Shown here piece by piece: positions 34,701 through 45,750 of a DNA stretch of 64,000 nt; the stretch's first letter is position 1, and every line of letters begins with the position of its first letter. The DNA comes from Ditylenchus dipsaci. Its lineage: Eukaryota; Nematoda; Chromadorea; Rhabditida; Anguinidae. The DNA lies in contig SADC01001345.1 in the NCBI GenBank assembly GCA_004194705.1, positions 248,001 to 312,000 of the forward strand, written 5' to 3'. The notes beneath the pieces were generated by a model that saw nothing but the letters and a program-made list of their open reading frames with translations, had not been told where the DNA came from and made no database searches. A program made the position numbers and the translations under genes.

Positions 34701-37700
34701 AATACAAAAAGATTTACCATAAAAAACTGTTTGCAGAAATTTAAAATTTGACTCTTGAAAAACTTATGATCGTTTGAATTTTAAATTTTCACCCTGTATT
34801 ATATCGAATCGATCCTCTCAATCATGTTTGATATTGAATGCTGTCGTTATTATTGTAACTAGTGTCGGGGCTTTTCATTTTGTAAGAACGAGAATCTCGC
34901 AGTAATATGTTATGACCAGAATTCCATTTTTTGTTCCAAATAGTTTTCATAAGTACCTGCAATGTGAGCGACTTCAAGCTCAACATCTGGTCCACAAACA
35001 TTCCATTGACCTCCCAAACCGTAACATTTAAATCATTATATTTTTGAGCCACACTTCTCCACTCGACCATCAGATCGATTCTATCATCCCAACTGAAATA
35101 CATCAAAAACAATTATATACTGTAGACATCTAGACTAAAAAACTACTATTACCTGCTAGTGTTGTGGAAAGTGACTAGAAACCAAAATTTGGCTACTGGC
35201 ACTTCATTTGCCGAGTTGTTTTTAGCCATTTTCAAAAACACAGAGTAGTGTTTGTAAAAAGGTGAGGACAAAAATTCTTTTAGTTTGGAAAAGTCTAGCC
35301 CAGTTTCAGTAGAGTTGCTAGCTGTGTTTTGGTCCTCTTGGCTAAAGTAGTCGAATCCAAACTCTTTGACCATTTGGCAGTATCTGAAATTTTCATTTAT
35401 TTTATTATTTTCTACCCCGAAAACAGAACGCCAAATTCACATATTATTTAAGAAAGGGACGGAAAATTGTGCTGGATTTTTTGTTTTCTATTAGGTGTGT
35501 GAGCTCTAAAACATACAAATGAACAGGCGTTGCTATAATCAGCTCTATTTTTTAGTTCAAAGACCTATTTTGTTTACTTGTAAAGTGTCGCAAATATCTA
35601 CAATATGTATACCGTACTTCCTCTAATAAACTCTCTTTTTCAACCTCCCCATGGGGTGTTATATTAGAATGGGTCTTATAATAGAGGGGTCTGGTATATT
35701 TCAACCAAGTTGCGCTGAAGGCGCCGAAAAAGAATCAACTTACCTGCAATAAGCAAAATATTGATATTTAAAGTATCGGATTTAAAAAAAAAACAGCGAA
35801 ACAACAAGTAGTAACTCCATTGACAAGGTAACCGTTAGAACTGTCTCCTGCTAACCATCATACCCTCCATTTATAAAGACATTTATGCATGTTTTACGAT
35901 GCGCTGAAAACGAAACCCAGGCGTGTTGCCACGCCAGGGTTTGACTACGAAAATTTCATTTTTGAATGCTTTGGCCCTGAAGCTGATTTTTTCAGAACTT
36001 GGAATCTATCAAAGTAATGAGCTCAGCGGTCCAAGAAATCCAAAATATGAAATTTTCGTGGTCAAACCCAGGGGTGGCAACACGCCTGTTTTTCGTTTTC
36101 AGCGCATCGAAAAACATGAAAAAATGTCGAAAAGGACTTCGAAAATGAAGGGTTTGCAAGAAGGGTTCCCTTGTGAGAGATCTTTTCCCATCCACCAACT
36201 ACTGGAGCAGCTCACCTGTGGTCCCACGATGATGGTGGGGTCTTATAATAGAAGGGGCCTTCTATTAGAGAAATCACGGTATTAAATGTGTATAAAATTC
36301 ACTCACTGTATATAGTCTCTGAGCCAAAGCTGGGTGAACTTTTTGCCTTTGCATTTTTCTAAAGATTCAAATTCATCCAACATGGCGTTGAAACGGTCTA
36401 ATTGTTGTTTGGATCTGATGTCTAAAGGGTTGTTAACCAGGATGGTAACTGGGTAGTATCTGAATTCGAGTTTCAATAGATTAAGAAATTTTTCAAAGAC
36501 TTACTCTGCCCAAACCATATGTGAAATAAGCCTGTGAGGCTCTAGAATGGGGCTGTAAATATGAAATTATAAATAAGTTGAAAGATATGCACACATAGCC
36601 TGACGCTCGACCTACCTCTGCTTTGGCAAAATTTTCTCAGTATCCAGTTTGGCATTAATGTTAAGGGTGCCCATTATTGCAAAATACCTAAATATCAATA
36701 AACTATCTGAAACTAAATTATATTCTTTCCATACCAATAGACCAGAGTGCCCAGTGATAGCAATAATACAAAAACTTTATTGGTCAGAATCCGGCAGTAG
36801 AAGGAGCAGAGAATGTTGAAAAATGTGTTTAGCTGCAAATTGGAAATAATTATTTTTAAAAGTCTGTTTAAAAAACCATGTTTTTGAACGACGTGCATTT
36901 CCAAAATTCTAATGTGTAAGAAACACTTTTTCACTCCACAAATGATCAAAATGTTTTTTTCTGAATCGCTCTTTTAATTGAATTTAAATTTTATTTGGAA
37001 TAAAGAAGAATTTCCCCACTAACTCGAAATTTGAGCTTAATTGCACTATTTGTACAGAGCCAAAACATTGTTTTTTTTACGGTCTGAGCATGTTTTATGG
37101 ACTAAAACGAAAGAAAAAAGAGCTGAAAAATAGTACGATAGCAATTTTAAGAAAAAAAATTTTTTACCAAAATTAGTTTTTTTCGACTTGGGCGACCAAG
37201 GTGAACCACAAATAAACTCATGCCTAAAACCCTTAAGCCTAAAACATGCTCATACCGTGAAAAACGAGTTTTTGGTTCTGTGAGAATAGTGTACTTCTGC
37301 CGAAATTTAAAAGTGTCGCTACTTTCAAAAACTATTGTACTATAAGTTGGATATATTATTACCTTTCTTCTGACCATTTGGCTACATGGAGAGTCTTTCT
37401 GTGTTTTAAGTGATCTATTCTCTACTAGAGTGGCAAAATATATGAATGGAGTGAAGAGCACCAAGGTGTAGAGGTAAGCAAAACCAAGAGCTATGGCTGT
37501 GGCAAGGCAGAACAGAGATATTTCTAAATTAAACCTATTGATGCAACAATTACCCATTTTCGCGATTCTCAAAAAACAATACGAGCACCATGAGTCAAAA
37601 TGAGAAATTTCTTATAATAAATAGTAACCTGGAGTGGGTGTTAAAGCGCCGATTCCAAATGTGATAACATTAGTTAGGGTTGTAATTGTGATCGATGGGC

Positions 37701-40700
37701 CAATCTAGAGCACAAAAATTAGACTTTTCGGTATAATAATATCATTTTCAATTGCCAACCTCTTCTAGCACCAAACCAGTCTGTCTGCAATCTCCACATT
37801 TCTTTTAGCAGTTCTGTGCCAGGCATGAAGCATCAAAAATGCGTCATTTACTCCAATTCCACATATCCTGAAATTCAAAAGTGTTTTTAAGTTGTGAGAA
37901 GCTCTTAAAAAGTACAAAAATTACAGAAAAGGCATCAACAGCATCACAGAATTAGTCCTTAACCCGATTAAAGAACAAATGCCAAAGGTGGATGTAATGG
38001 CTAAAGTTGGGCACAGGGAGATTCCTAAAATTGACTTTTGTAAGCTATTTGGGCCCTATCCCTCCATGGGGGGAGTTGCCTTGGTCCCCCTGTTGTTTTT
38101 TGATACATTTTAGGCTTTAGACTCAGGCAAAGGTGGGCCAGCGTATGTTATGAGGCACTTGAACATGCTTCAGACTTATGTTTAAGTCCGTCCTAACCAG
38201 GGTTCCGATCTGTACTTTGAAGATTTGTAATTTATTCGGCACCCTAAATCTTTAAAAATTTCAAGTTTTTACGTCAAAATCTTCATTTTTATTGGTTGAA
38301 ACTCAACAAGCACTAGATAAAATGGCACTTTTGGACTAAAAATGACCAAAATATACGTCATTTATCAAAATATGCTTTATTTAGAAGTTTTGAGATCGGA
38401 ACTCTGGTCTTAACATACGTCGCCCTACCCTTGCCTAAGCCTGAAAAATCACAAAAATTCAGCAGGGGCCGAGGCAAACAGCTCAAACATTGAGGGATAG
38501 AGTTGCTCTTGCTCTTTGTCTGTAAATGCAGAAATTATGTTTTACCTAGAGCCAAGGCCAACTTTGCCCACTTTGCCTAACCAGGTTTCCGATCTGTACT
38601 TTAAAGATTTCTACTTTATTCGGCACCCTGAATGTTTAAAAAATTTCGAGTGTTTACGTCATAATCTTCATATTTATTGATTGAAACTCAAGAAGCACTG
38701 GATAAAATGGCACTTTTTGACTAAAAATGACCAAAATGTACTTTATTTCGAAATTTTGAGATCGGAACCCTGGTCCTAACATACGTTGCCCTACCCAAAA
38801 GTTGCCTTACGAAAATCAAAAAAAATTAGCAGAGGGCCAAGGCAAACACCCCAAACACTGAGAGATAGTGTTTATATTTGTCTGTGAATGCAGAAATTAT
38901 GTTTTATCTTTTATTATGTTTTACCTAGAGCCAAGGCCAACTTTGCCCAGTCCAAAACTCCGTAGAAAAACTGCCAACCAGCAAAGTGTAGAACACAAAA
39001 GTAAACATAAAGAAGAAACCTAAAATTTTTTAGAAATGTTTTTCAGTATCCGAAAAGTTTACCCATTAAAAAGTAAGGGGCGGTCTTTTGAGCATCTTTA
39101 TTCATCTAAATTAGAATTTTTTTATAAATATGTATATGTGTTTATAGCTACTTACTTCATAATCCACAATTTCATTGCCCAACACTAGCATTTCGATAAG
39201 TGAATTATTTGGAAGTTGACTTGAGAATTGGTAAACCTAAAAAGTTAGGTTAATGAAATTTACATATTCAATTTATAAATCATTTTCAACTGTGCGTTAA
39301 CTATGAGCTAACGATAAATTTTGTCGAAAGTAGTTGACCTGCTCAGAAAATGATGCCTATGTCCCTATTTTTAAATGTTCTTTACACAAAATGACTTTTT
39401 AGATAGACGACTATCAACTCGCGACAGTTTTGACTCGCGAGTCGCGACATTCAACTCGCGACAGTCTCGACTCGCGACACTCAACTCGCGATACTTTTTT
39501 CGACGATTTTTTTAACTCCTGAAAAAAATATCAATTATTCCCCGAAAATTCTTTTGAGTAGCACCTTCCCATACCAAAATGTCTTCCTAAATCTGAATCC
39601 GTTGAGATCAAGTAAACAAAATCACAAGGGGCTGAGATATAGCTGTTTTGAATAGACCACCTTGAAATTTGTACCACTTACCCACTTTGAAGGATATCTC
39701 AGCTCCCTAAAAATTTGCGGATCTGATCTCAACAGCTTCGGGTTCAGAAAGACATTTTGGTATGAAACGTTGGTATTTAAAAGACTTTTTGGCAAATGTT
39801 TGATAATTTTTTCATAAGTTAAAAAAATCGAAAAAAAAAGTGTCGCGAGTCAAAACTGTCGCGAGTTGATTTTTTTCCTTTTGGATTTGCCTACATTACT
39901 ATTTGCTAATTACCTTCATTTCCCACTGGCTCATTTTGGCCTCATCATCTGGGTGTGAGACAGAGCCTTTGAAAGTCATTATTATTGCCTAAAATTAATT
40001 GTTTTACTATTTTTCATAATTCACAATTTCACCTCGATGTGCTTGATAGTAGTAACGAATTGGAGATCATCTGGTGATTCATCTATTTCAGTCTTATTGT
40101 ATTTAATAGATAAATCTATCGAACTATTTCTTTGCTTCACTCCATAGAAATTTCCTGCAAAATATTTCTTTACCAAAGTTATATTTGAAAAATATATAGC
40201 CATACTTTCTAAATGCAGTTCAAACCATTAATTTTTGCAATAGGATACACTAGCTGCGTGGATTCATACCTACAAATTTTTACCTTATTTACTTTATTTC
40301 CGACTTGAAAATCATTAAATACCTCTTCTGTCCCAATTTCCACTTTTTCCATTCGTCTTTTAGCGCTTCCTAAAGCTGGCGTTAGTAAAACTAATGTGAC
40401 TAAAATGTAAACATACAGTAAAATAGTCAAGAACAATATTCGAATCACAAAACGGACCGCAGATTTCCAAATACTTGACTAATTCGACTGGTTTATCCGG
40501 CTCATCTTCAGGCCGGAACTCTAGAGTCAAATTTTTGCGCAGATAATTGTGCAGCCTGACGGCTTCTGAAATTTTATGTTACAATTGGTAAATCGTGTTA
40601 AGTATACCTTCCAAATAGCGCATTCGGTGCATTGAGCCTCCATCTCTTGCTCTTAACAACACAGTCGTGACTAGAGGGTCCCCTTAAAATACAATTCGTT

Positions 40701-41929
40701 TTAATACAATCACTTAAATACAACCTGATTTATTTTATCTCACTGACATAATAAACTAGAGTTGCCGAAATAGCCAGCTATTTTTTTGGCGATTAAGCCG
40801 GCTAGATAGCCGAAAATAGCCAAAAATCGGCTATTTATAGAAATTTTTTTAATGCTTTACAGTTGGAAAATTCAAATTTTTTAATACAACCAAGCTTTAT
40901 TTCGGCATAAACAACACCAATTAATCAAATATAAACAAATAGCTGGCTGTTTTGCCGGATATTTTCGGCTAAATAGCCAGCTTAATAGCCGGCTATTTAG
41001 TCGTTGGACAACAATATAATAAAATGACATGAAAATTACACATGCCGAGTCAAAGCGATTTTATCTCACGACTTTTTACTTTTCGGTTATGTTGCAAAGC
41101 CATAAAATATTATCGCATAGTTGATACAGTTACCGTATTATATCCAAGATTTTTGGGTGATTGTAATATATAAGTTTCGGGGCTTCTATTAGATTTAAAA
41201 CTGTGGTATTTTAGGAAGAGAACTGAATCTCTGCGTTTTTAGAAAAAAAGTCTCTGTTTTTTTGCTGAAATATCTCCATCTTTTTTAAATTTTGTCTATA
41301 GCAGCTATAATATCTCTGCTTTTGGTTTTCGAAAAGTCACTTCTTATATTAAGATTTTCTTCTAAATTCGAATCCGTTGAGATCTGACTGAAATCATTTT
41401 TATGGATTGACTTTAACTACTTTGAGGGATATCTCAGATCAGAAAACTTATTCCAATCAGATCTCAATGGATTCGGGAAGACATTTTAATACACAGGGTG
41501 CAGAAGCGTACACATTAAGCTTCTGAAAACGAAATTTCAAAACATGGAAACATTTCAACAAAAAACGGAGACTTTCAGCTAGAAGCGAAGATTTTTAAGA
41601 CTTATCCAATATTTTTATCGAAAATCGAAAAAAAATTAATGGTAAACCTTGAGAGCCCAGAAATTCTTTGAACACATCTACTTCATACTTGGATTGACTT
41701 GTGGTCGGGTGTATCCATCTCTGACCCTGTCTCTCAGCTTCAGTTTATACATACCCAGTGAAAAGCTGGCCATTAGAATAGCTACTAGAAGAAAGCATAC
41801 AGGATAAGTGCCTGAATAGACAATATTAATATTCAATTTATCCGAATTTTGCTTCTTACCAATCGAGCAACCCAAAAGTCGAAAAATATTCCTCAGGCTG
41901 ATTTGCTTTAAAAATGCTTGCAGTTTCAT
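31714..41929 (-). CDS. Patched-related (PTR) sterol-sensing-domain protein
   Basis: Polytopic RND-type membrane protein of nematode PTR type (roughly 850-1000 residues), thought to act in membrane or sterol-linked traffic and cuticle formation. About 20 minus-strand exons. Landmarks: N-terminus 41,929-41,860 ([13 protein letters not shown]); 41,811-41,648 (span, then [10 protein letters not shown] and [15 protein letters not shown]); 40,683-40,608; ectodomain 40,565-40,033; 39,988-39,914; 39,236-39,156; sterol-sensing domain 37.6-39.0 kb, with [34 protein letters not shown] and [20 protein letters not shown]; second ectodomain 34.8-36.7 kb ([20 protein letters not shown]); C-terminal spans 33.9-31.7 kb ([34 protein letters not shown]). 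Several introns are 45-60 nt, others hold repeats. Single-base frame breaks occur near 41,708 and 40,222, with a possible third near 40,420. I expect a real gene, but a pseudogene cannot be excluded. Confidence 0.88.
32668..33515. repeat. Tandem ~430-bp duplication with GGTGCCGG blocks in PTR intron
   Basis: Copy 1 (~32,668-33,090) and copy 2 (~33,095-33,510) share TTTTAGCTGG(T/C)GTCAGTGTGAAAATACT, AGCGCCGAG, TTATGTTACCAA, GATTCGTTAGTAT, then AATTGGCTGAAGC and GGTGCCGGTG blocks. Similar GGTGCCGGTCC words start at ~32,550. Inside an intron between FTAHVSYHF and LCAVLMSIG coding exons. Confidence 0.75.
35612..36279. mobile_element. CCGTATT-ended element (668 bp) in PTR intron
   Basis: The left end TA-CCGTACTTCCTCTAATAA and the right end TTCTATTAGAGAAATCACGG-TA are inverted. 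Inside, CGCTGAAAACGAAACCCAGGCG (~35,900) is mirrored at ~36,090. A TCTTATAATAGAGGGG word is repeated near each end. No coding sequence. Confidence 0.65.
38198..38406. mobile_element. hAT-type miniature element, first copy
   Basis: The ends CAGGGTTCCGATC and GATCGGAACTCTG are inverted. The 8-bp flanks GTCCTAAC and GTCTTAAC differ at one base. About 209 bp, non-coding, in a PTR intron. Confidence 0.75.
38513..38955. repeat. Duplicated PTR exon edge
   Basis: TGCAGAAATTATGTTTTACCTAGAGCCAAGGCCAACTTTGCCCA-type sequence occurs at ~38,527-38,571 and again at ~38,889-38,950. The second copy is the true donor-side end of the DWAKLALGSR exon; the first is a detached copy of that boundary in the intron. 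Confidence 0.7.
38582..38772. mobile_element. hAT-type miniature element, second copy
   Basis: CAGGTTTCCGATC ... GATCGGAACCCTG, about 190 bp, very similar to the copy at 38,198 (shared TTATTCGGCACCCT, GATAAAATGGCACTTTT). Right flank GTCCTAAC, left flank TGCCTAAC. Confidence 0.75.
39414..39869. mobile_element. Inverted-repeat element with TCGCGA-rich ends
   Basis: TCAACTCGCGACAGTTTTGA at the left is perfectly inverted at the right (TCAAAACTGTCGCGAGTTGA), continuing to about 27 nt. Extra ACTCGCGACA units lie inside the left end. A GAGAT(C/A)AG...GGGATATCTCAG-like internal word recurs at 41,340-41,480. Non-coding, in a PTR intron. Confidence 0.75.
40764..41005. repeat. Small inverted repeat with AATAGCC words
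   Basis: GTTGCCGAAATAGCCAGCTA (left) and AATAGCCGGCTATTTAGTCG (right) enclose more GGCTATTT/AAATAGCC words. Probably a miniature element; within PTR intron 2. Confidence 0.5.
41133..41206. mobile_element. CCGTATT-ended miniature element (74 bp)
   Basis: TA-CCGTATTATATCC ... ACTGTGG-TA with partially mirrored ends; degenerate member of the family. Confidence 0.45.
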
Positions 41930-42072
41930 TGTTTTTGGACCTGAAAGCTACGATTTCCTAGTAAATTATTCTGGAAGTAAAAAAGACGTTGTTTCTTTTT
42001 GTGATCGTTAATAAATAAATTATTTATGAGTTGGGTGTTAATTTATCAACAACAAAACATTCACACTTACCT

Positions 42073-42157
42073 TTTTCTGACCGGATTGTGAATGCAGTGC
42101 GAGGCTTGTTGTTCTGGCCTAGTTGTTGAATTGCGTTGATAAATTCAACTAGAAAAT
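42073..42157 (-). other. Possible upstream exon spliced to PTR
   Basis: Minus-strand open segment between an acceptor (TGATTATTTTCTAG) and a donor (AAAAG/GTAAGTG), reading EFINAIQQLGQNNKPRTAFT then IRSEK. An acceptor (GTAGCTTTCAG) lies just before the PTR start, and joining the two keeps phase through to the PTR methionine. It could be a 5' UTR exon read by chance, or an N-terminal extension or alternative promoter. Confidence 0.45.
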
Positions 42158-42218
42158 AATCAAAAATAATTTTATTTGCTCTTTCTAAACGCACAACTAA
42201 CTAGCAGCGAATACAGTC

Positions 42219-42433
42219 CAATACAATAAAATAATGCCTAGTTTCCCAAGGACTGCCTGCTTCTCTCCGTCTTGTAGGCGGAGAGAAGCAGGACAGCATA
42301 GTTACATCAAAAACAATGTGTTAGATTTAAATCTGGGAGAGCACACAGGAATGTGCTGCAAAAAATAAAAGATTTTGGTTTTAACAGATTAGAAAATAAA
42401 ATCAATAAAAGGACTTTATCGCACTCGCGACAC
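42219..42433. repeat. Direct repeat, left copy (~215 bp)
   Basis: Nearly identical to 42,707-42,920. The differences I see are mostly single-base homopolymer length changes (AAGG/AAAGG, GGTTTT/GGTTT, AAAATAAA/AAATAAA). It includes a 14-bp perfect hairpin CCTGCTTCTCTCCG...CGGAGAGAAGCAGG at 42,256-42,292. Confidence 0.85.
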
Positions 42434-42790
42434 TCCACCCGACGAAAGTGTTGGCAGTGTCCGGAGAGGAATGTCCATGGTCTCGGTGGAGTTCGGTCGG
42501 CTGGTCAACTCATCTTCTACTCTTGAGGTCTGATTCCTCGTCTGCAGCTGGTTACGGTAAAGTACCTGGTCGTCTGATCTGAGTTCCTCTGCACATTCCG
42601 TTTGTTGACTTCGACGTCTCAAGGCTCTAGTGCATCCAGACATACACGATCGTGCAAGGCTTCTCACAGGGATCCACAGCGCCATGCAGAATAGGTTGAA
42701 CAGGAACAATACAAAAATAATGCCTAGTTTCCCAAAGGACTGCCTGCTTCTCTCCGTCTTGTAGGCGGAGAGAAGCAGGACAGCATAGTT
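42416..42790 (-). CDS. Unidentified open frame between direct repeats
   Basis: Minus-strand frame of about 120 codons from after a TGA (~42,800) to a stop at 42,416. It reads CNYAVLLLSAYKTERSRQSF, then a hydrophobic span GKLGIIFVLFLFNLFCMALW, a Cys/Arg stretch (SCMSGCTRALRRRSQQTEC) and a polar tail ending SSGGVSRVR. There is no in-frame ATG before the span, so it is an exon, not a whole gene. Codons look real (rich in Arg/Ser/Thr, unlike AT-rich noise). Probably a terminal exon of a small membrane protein or an alternative end for transcripts that otherwise run into PTR. No family recognised. Confidence 0.4.
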   Translation of the reverse strand, partial: NYAVLLLSAYKTERSRQSFGKLGIIFVLFLFNLFCMALWIPVRSLARSCMSGCTRALRRRSQQTECAEELRSDDQVLYRNQLQTRNQTSRVEDELTSRPNSTETMDIPLRTLPTLSSGGVSRVR

Positions 42791-42920
42791 ACATCAAAAA
42801 CAATGTGTTAGATTTAAATCTGGGAGAGCACACAGGAATGTGCTGCAAAAAAGATAAAAGATTTTGGTTTAACAGATTAGAAATAAAATCAATAAAAGGA
42901 CTTTATCGCACTCGCGACAC
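42707..42920. repeat. Direct repeat, right copy (~214 bp)
   Basis: Partner of 42,219-42,433, with the hairpin at 42,743-42,779. On the minus strand it carries a good acceptor (CTTTTTTGCAG) followed by TFLCALPDLNLTHCF, a TGA, then CNYAVLLLSAYKTERSRQSF. Confidence 0.85.
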
Positions 42921-43106
42921 CTAGTGTTTCCAAACAGCGGCGTTATTCTGCTAAATTTTACATAAACATGTAGCTGCAAAACACGTAAATACTGAAAAAT
43001 ATTATTGTTGCATTATAAGCCTTTGTTAAGAGTGACAGTATTTTCACACTTTTCACATCAAAAAATTTTCGACACTCTGATTTCCAAATTCGACGGTAAT
43101 GATGTA

Positions 43107-43289
43107 CAGTCGACGCTCTCCATAACGGACCCCCTCCATAACGGACAGCTCTCCATAACGGACAAAAATTTGGCCGATTTGGTCAGAGTTAGTATAATTT
43201 GACCTAAATCGACGCTCTACATAACGGACGCTCTCTATAACGGACGAAAAAGTCGGTCCCTTCGGGTCCGTTATGGAGAGCGTCGACTG
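43107..43289. mobile_element. TA-flanked mariner/pogo-type miniature element
   Basis: TA-CAGTCGACGCTCTCCATAAC ... GTTATGGAGAGCGTCGACTG-TA, with more CTCNATAACGGAC units inside. The CAGTCGA start and TA target site are typical of Tc1/mariner-pogo derivatives. Confidence 0.85.
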
Positions 43290-43309
43290 TATGTCTGAAA
43301 TTCTAATTG

Positions 43310-43455
43310 GTGGAGACGGTTCTCTTTCGTCTCCCACTCTACTCTTTTGAGTCGTTCAAAATAAGTCCAAAAATAGGGTGAGTGCCGAAAGAGAACTGTC
43401 CCCTGCCGATTCAAATTTCACAAATGCCGCTGCACACAAAAGCCATGATCCTTTA
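43310..43455. repeat. Dispersed repeat shared with p66 intron 5
   Basis: GTTCTCTTTCGTCTC ... CGAAAGAGAACTGTCCCC and GCCATGATCCTTTAAA correspond to 26,390-26,525. Confidence 0.55.
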
Positions 43456-45494
43456 AAATGCAAGAATATAAATCAAACATACCCCAAATTCGTTAAACAG
43501 TCCCATTTTCTCAGCGTTCTTATTTAGACATATTGTAGAAGGGTGGTTAAGTGTGTGGCTCATAATTATTGCGGGTTGGAATAGATTTCTTAGATCAAAC
43601 AAGATAGCAAAATTGTTAATTAGGTCATATCAAAGACACTTTTTCATTAGCTGGGCCTGAAATTTTCACAGTTAGAGCTGTGATTTCCGGTTTTTAGTTA
43701 TCAGTGAAATGTAACAATTGTGAAATCACGCGATGCTTAAATAATTTTACATCAAAGATGTAACTCATGAGTCAATTGACTTTCAAGAACAAGGAAAAAC
43801 GCAAGTTACAACATAAGCTTGTTATGTCGCTAGTATGGTGTTCTATATTCAAATAGCTGATAGAATTTGGTTATTGGAAAAAAAACTTATATACTTTTGC
43901 AATCCGATTGTGAAAAAATCGAAAAAAAGTCAACGAGAGAGACCAAGGCATTTTTTAGGTCACCCCAACACATATAGAGCCAATGTTATTAAACATTTTT
44001 CACAAAATGTATTTAGAAATTTACAGCAGAGAAACACCATCGAATGACTGGTTAAAGCTTAGACTGAAGGTTTTGCAGCTTTTTAAACTTGAGCGCATAT
44101 ATGGGAAAAAACAAAAAAATAAAAATATATATTTTGAAATAATTTGATAAAGAAACTGACAAATTATAATAATAAGTAGGGTTGTAAAATTTGCCGCTGA
44201 AAAGTAATATGCTGGTGAAAAATTAAAAAGATCGACCGTTTTTTTTAAAGTTCATTGCTAAGTTCAGCTAAATTACCGCTCGAAAATACTGTTTTACAAT
44301 TTTATTAAAATGCCCTTCTTTTCTATTCTAATCATTTGTAAGCATTTTAAAAAGTTTGTACATAATTTTTCCGAGAAAAACTTTTTTCAGTAAAAAAACG
44401 CCAGAAATCTCATAATTAATTTGCAGCTTAATTAGGGTTGGGCAATGGGCATATGCCCGGACATATGTCCGGGCATTAATCATGAAATGCCAGGCCGTAT
44501 AATTTCGGGCATTCTCCTCCTATATATTTTTGAGATTTGGTAGTCTCCAAAAGGCTCAAAGAACAGTTAGTGGTAATTTTTTTAAATTATATTGTAACTT
44601 TTAATAAAAGTACTATTTTATATTAAATAGCTTCATCTTGAGGCATACAAGTATACAAAATGTCCTAATTAATTTGAATAAAAAACTGAAATTTAAAATA
44701 TATGTTGGTTTCCGAGATATGACCTGAAGTTGGTCAGTAATTTTTGAACATATTGACACTCCAAGATCATATCCTATCTCGAAAACCAAGTATTATTATT
44801 TAAGTTTAAACTTCTGTTAATTAATTCGAATTCCGGAGGAAATTTAGTATACTAAGGTGCCTCAGAATGAAAATTTTCAGCTGAAAAAGAGTGTTTTTTT
44901 TAAAAGTACGAAAAAGTTCACAAAAAGTACCACTATATGTCTTAAGTTTCTCAAAAAAAGTCAAGAAAAAGGAGTGCCAGACGTACTGTTAACTGTGAAT
45001 AAACAGTTAACTGTGAATGTACTGTTAACTGTATTTTCCTATTTCATATCTCTAATTCCTATTATTTTATTTTTAATGATGTTGTAAATTGCTGTTATTA
45101 AATGAAAAATCTTGAAGACAATATTAAAAAATACACCAAATCATGTTATTTTGATATATTTATTGATGATATTCGAAATTTGTTGAATAAAAATTGATTG
45201 ATGGCAGACATTTGTAAAATGCCTGAAAATGCCCGAAAATTTGGAAAATGTTTTTTTGGAAAATGAAAAGGTTTTTTACTGCGGTTAAAAGTAATTTTGA
45301 ATATTCTCAGTGGCTTGGGCTAAGTTTTGGTGATCAATAGTCATAAAACCAGTGAGAAGAGTGGTTTGGGTATTTTGGGTCGTTTGGGATAGTTATAAGT
45401 GGATTTGGAGTGGTTGGGTATCATGTTTTTTTTTCGGTGATAATACCTAAATTTTTCCAACAGATGTGTATTTGGTTCAGTTTACAAAATTCAA
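43456..45494. other. Non-coding, repeat remnants
   Basis: No gene. A palindromic core GGGCATATGCCCGGACATATGTCC (44,449-44,475) with GGGCAATG/ATGCCCG words and a possible mirror near 45,205-45,240 suggests an old hAT-type element. GTTAACTGTGAATAAACAGTTAACTG at ~44,990 is a short simple repeat. Confidence 0.4.
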
Positions 45495-45750
45495 AATCGA
45501 ATAATGAATTTTTCGATTGTTCTTGAGATTTCTTCTTGAGATTCGAATTTCTTATACTACATTTTTTATTTTCGGCCGATTCCAATGCTTAATTTGCTAA
45601 ATTCTCAAAAATCGGCTTGAGCCGCAGTGTTGTACGATATCACAATTGAAAAAGCACACTTAGTTCTACCTATTACAAAAAGAATTAGCGCGACACATCA
45701 ACTCTGGCTATAGAAAATTTAAAAAAAACAGTGTGACTCACTCAGTCCAA
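45495..45750. repeat. Dispersed repeat, copy 2
   Basis: Matches 85-325 in order and orientation (CAATGCTTAATTTGCT, AATTAGCGCGACACATCAAC, AGTGTGACTCACTCAGTCC). The pogo element begins immediately after it. Confidence 0.6.

Noticed and set aside
35923..36285. 120-codon plus-strand frame
   Set aside because: Falls inside the CCGTATT-ended element and its internal palindrome in a PTR intron; opposite strand to the gene and no homology seen.
42219..42920. LTR retrotransposon (direct repeats around coding sequence)
   Set aside because: Repeats are only ~215 bp, only ~275 bp lie between them, there is no primer-binding site or reverse transcriptase, and the repeats themselves contain exon-like sequence.
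43053..43337. 94-codon minus-strand frame
   Set aside because: Runs through the CAGTCGACGCTCTCC miniature element and repeats its terminal motif.
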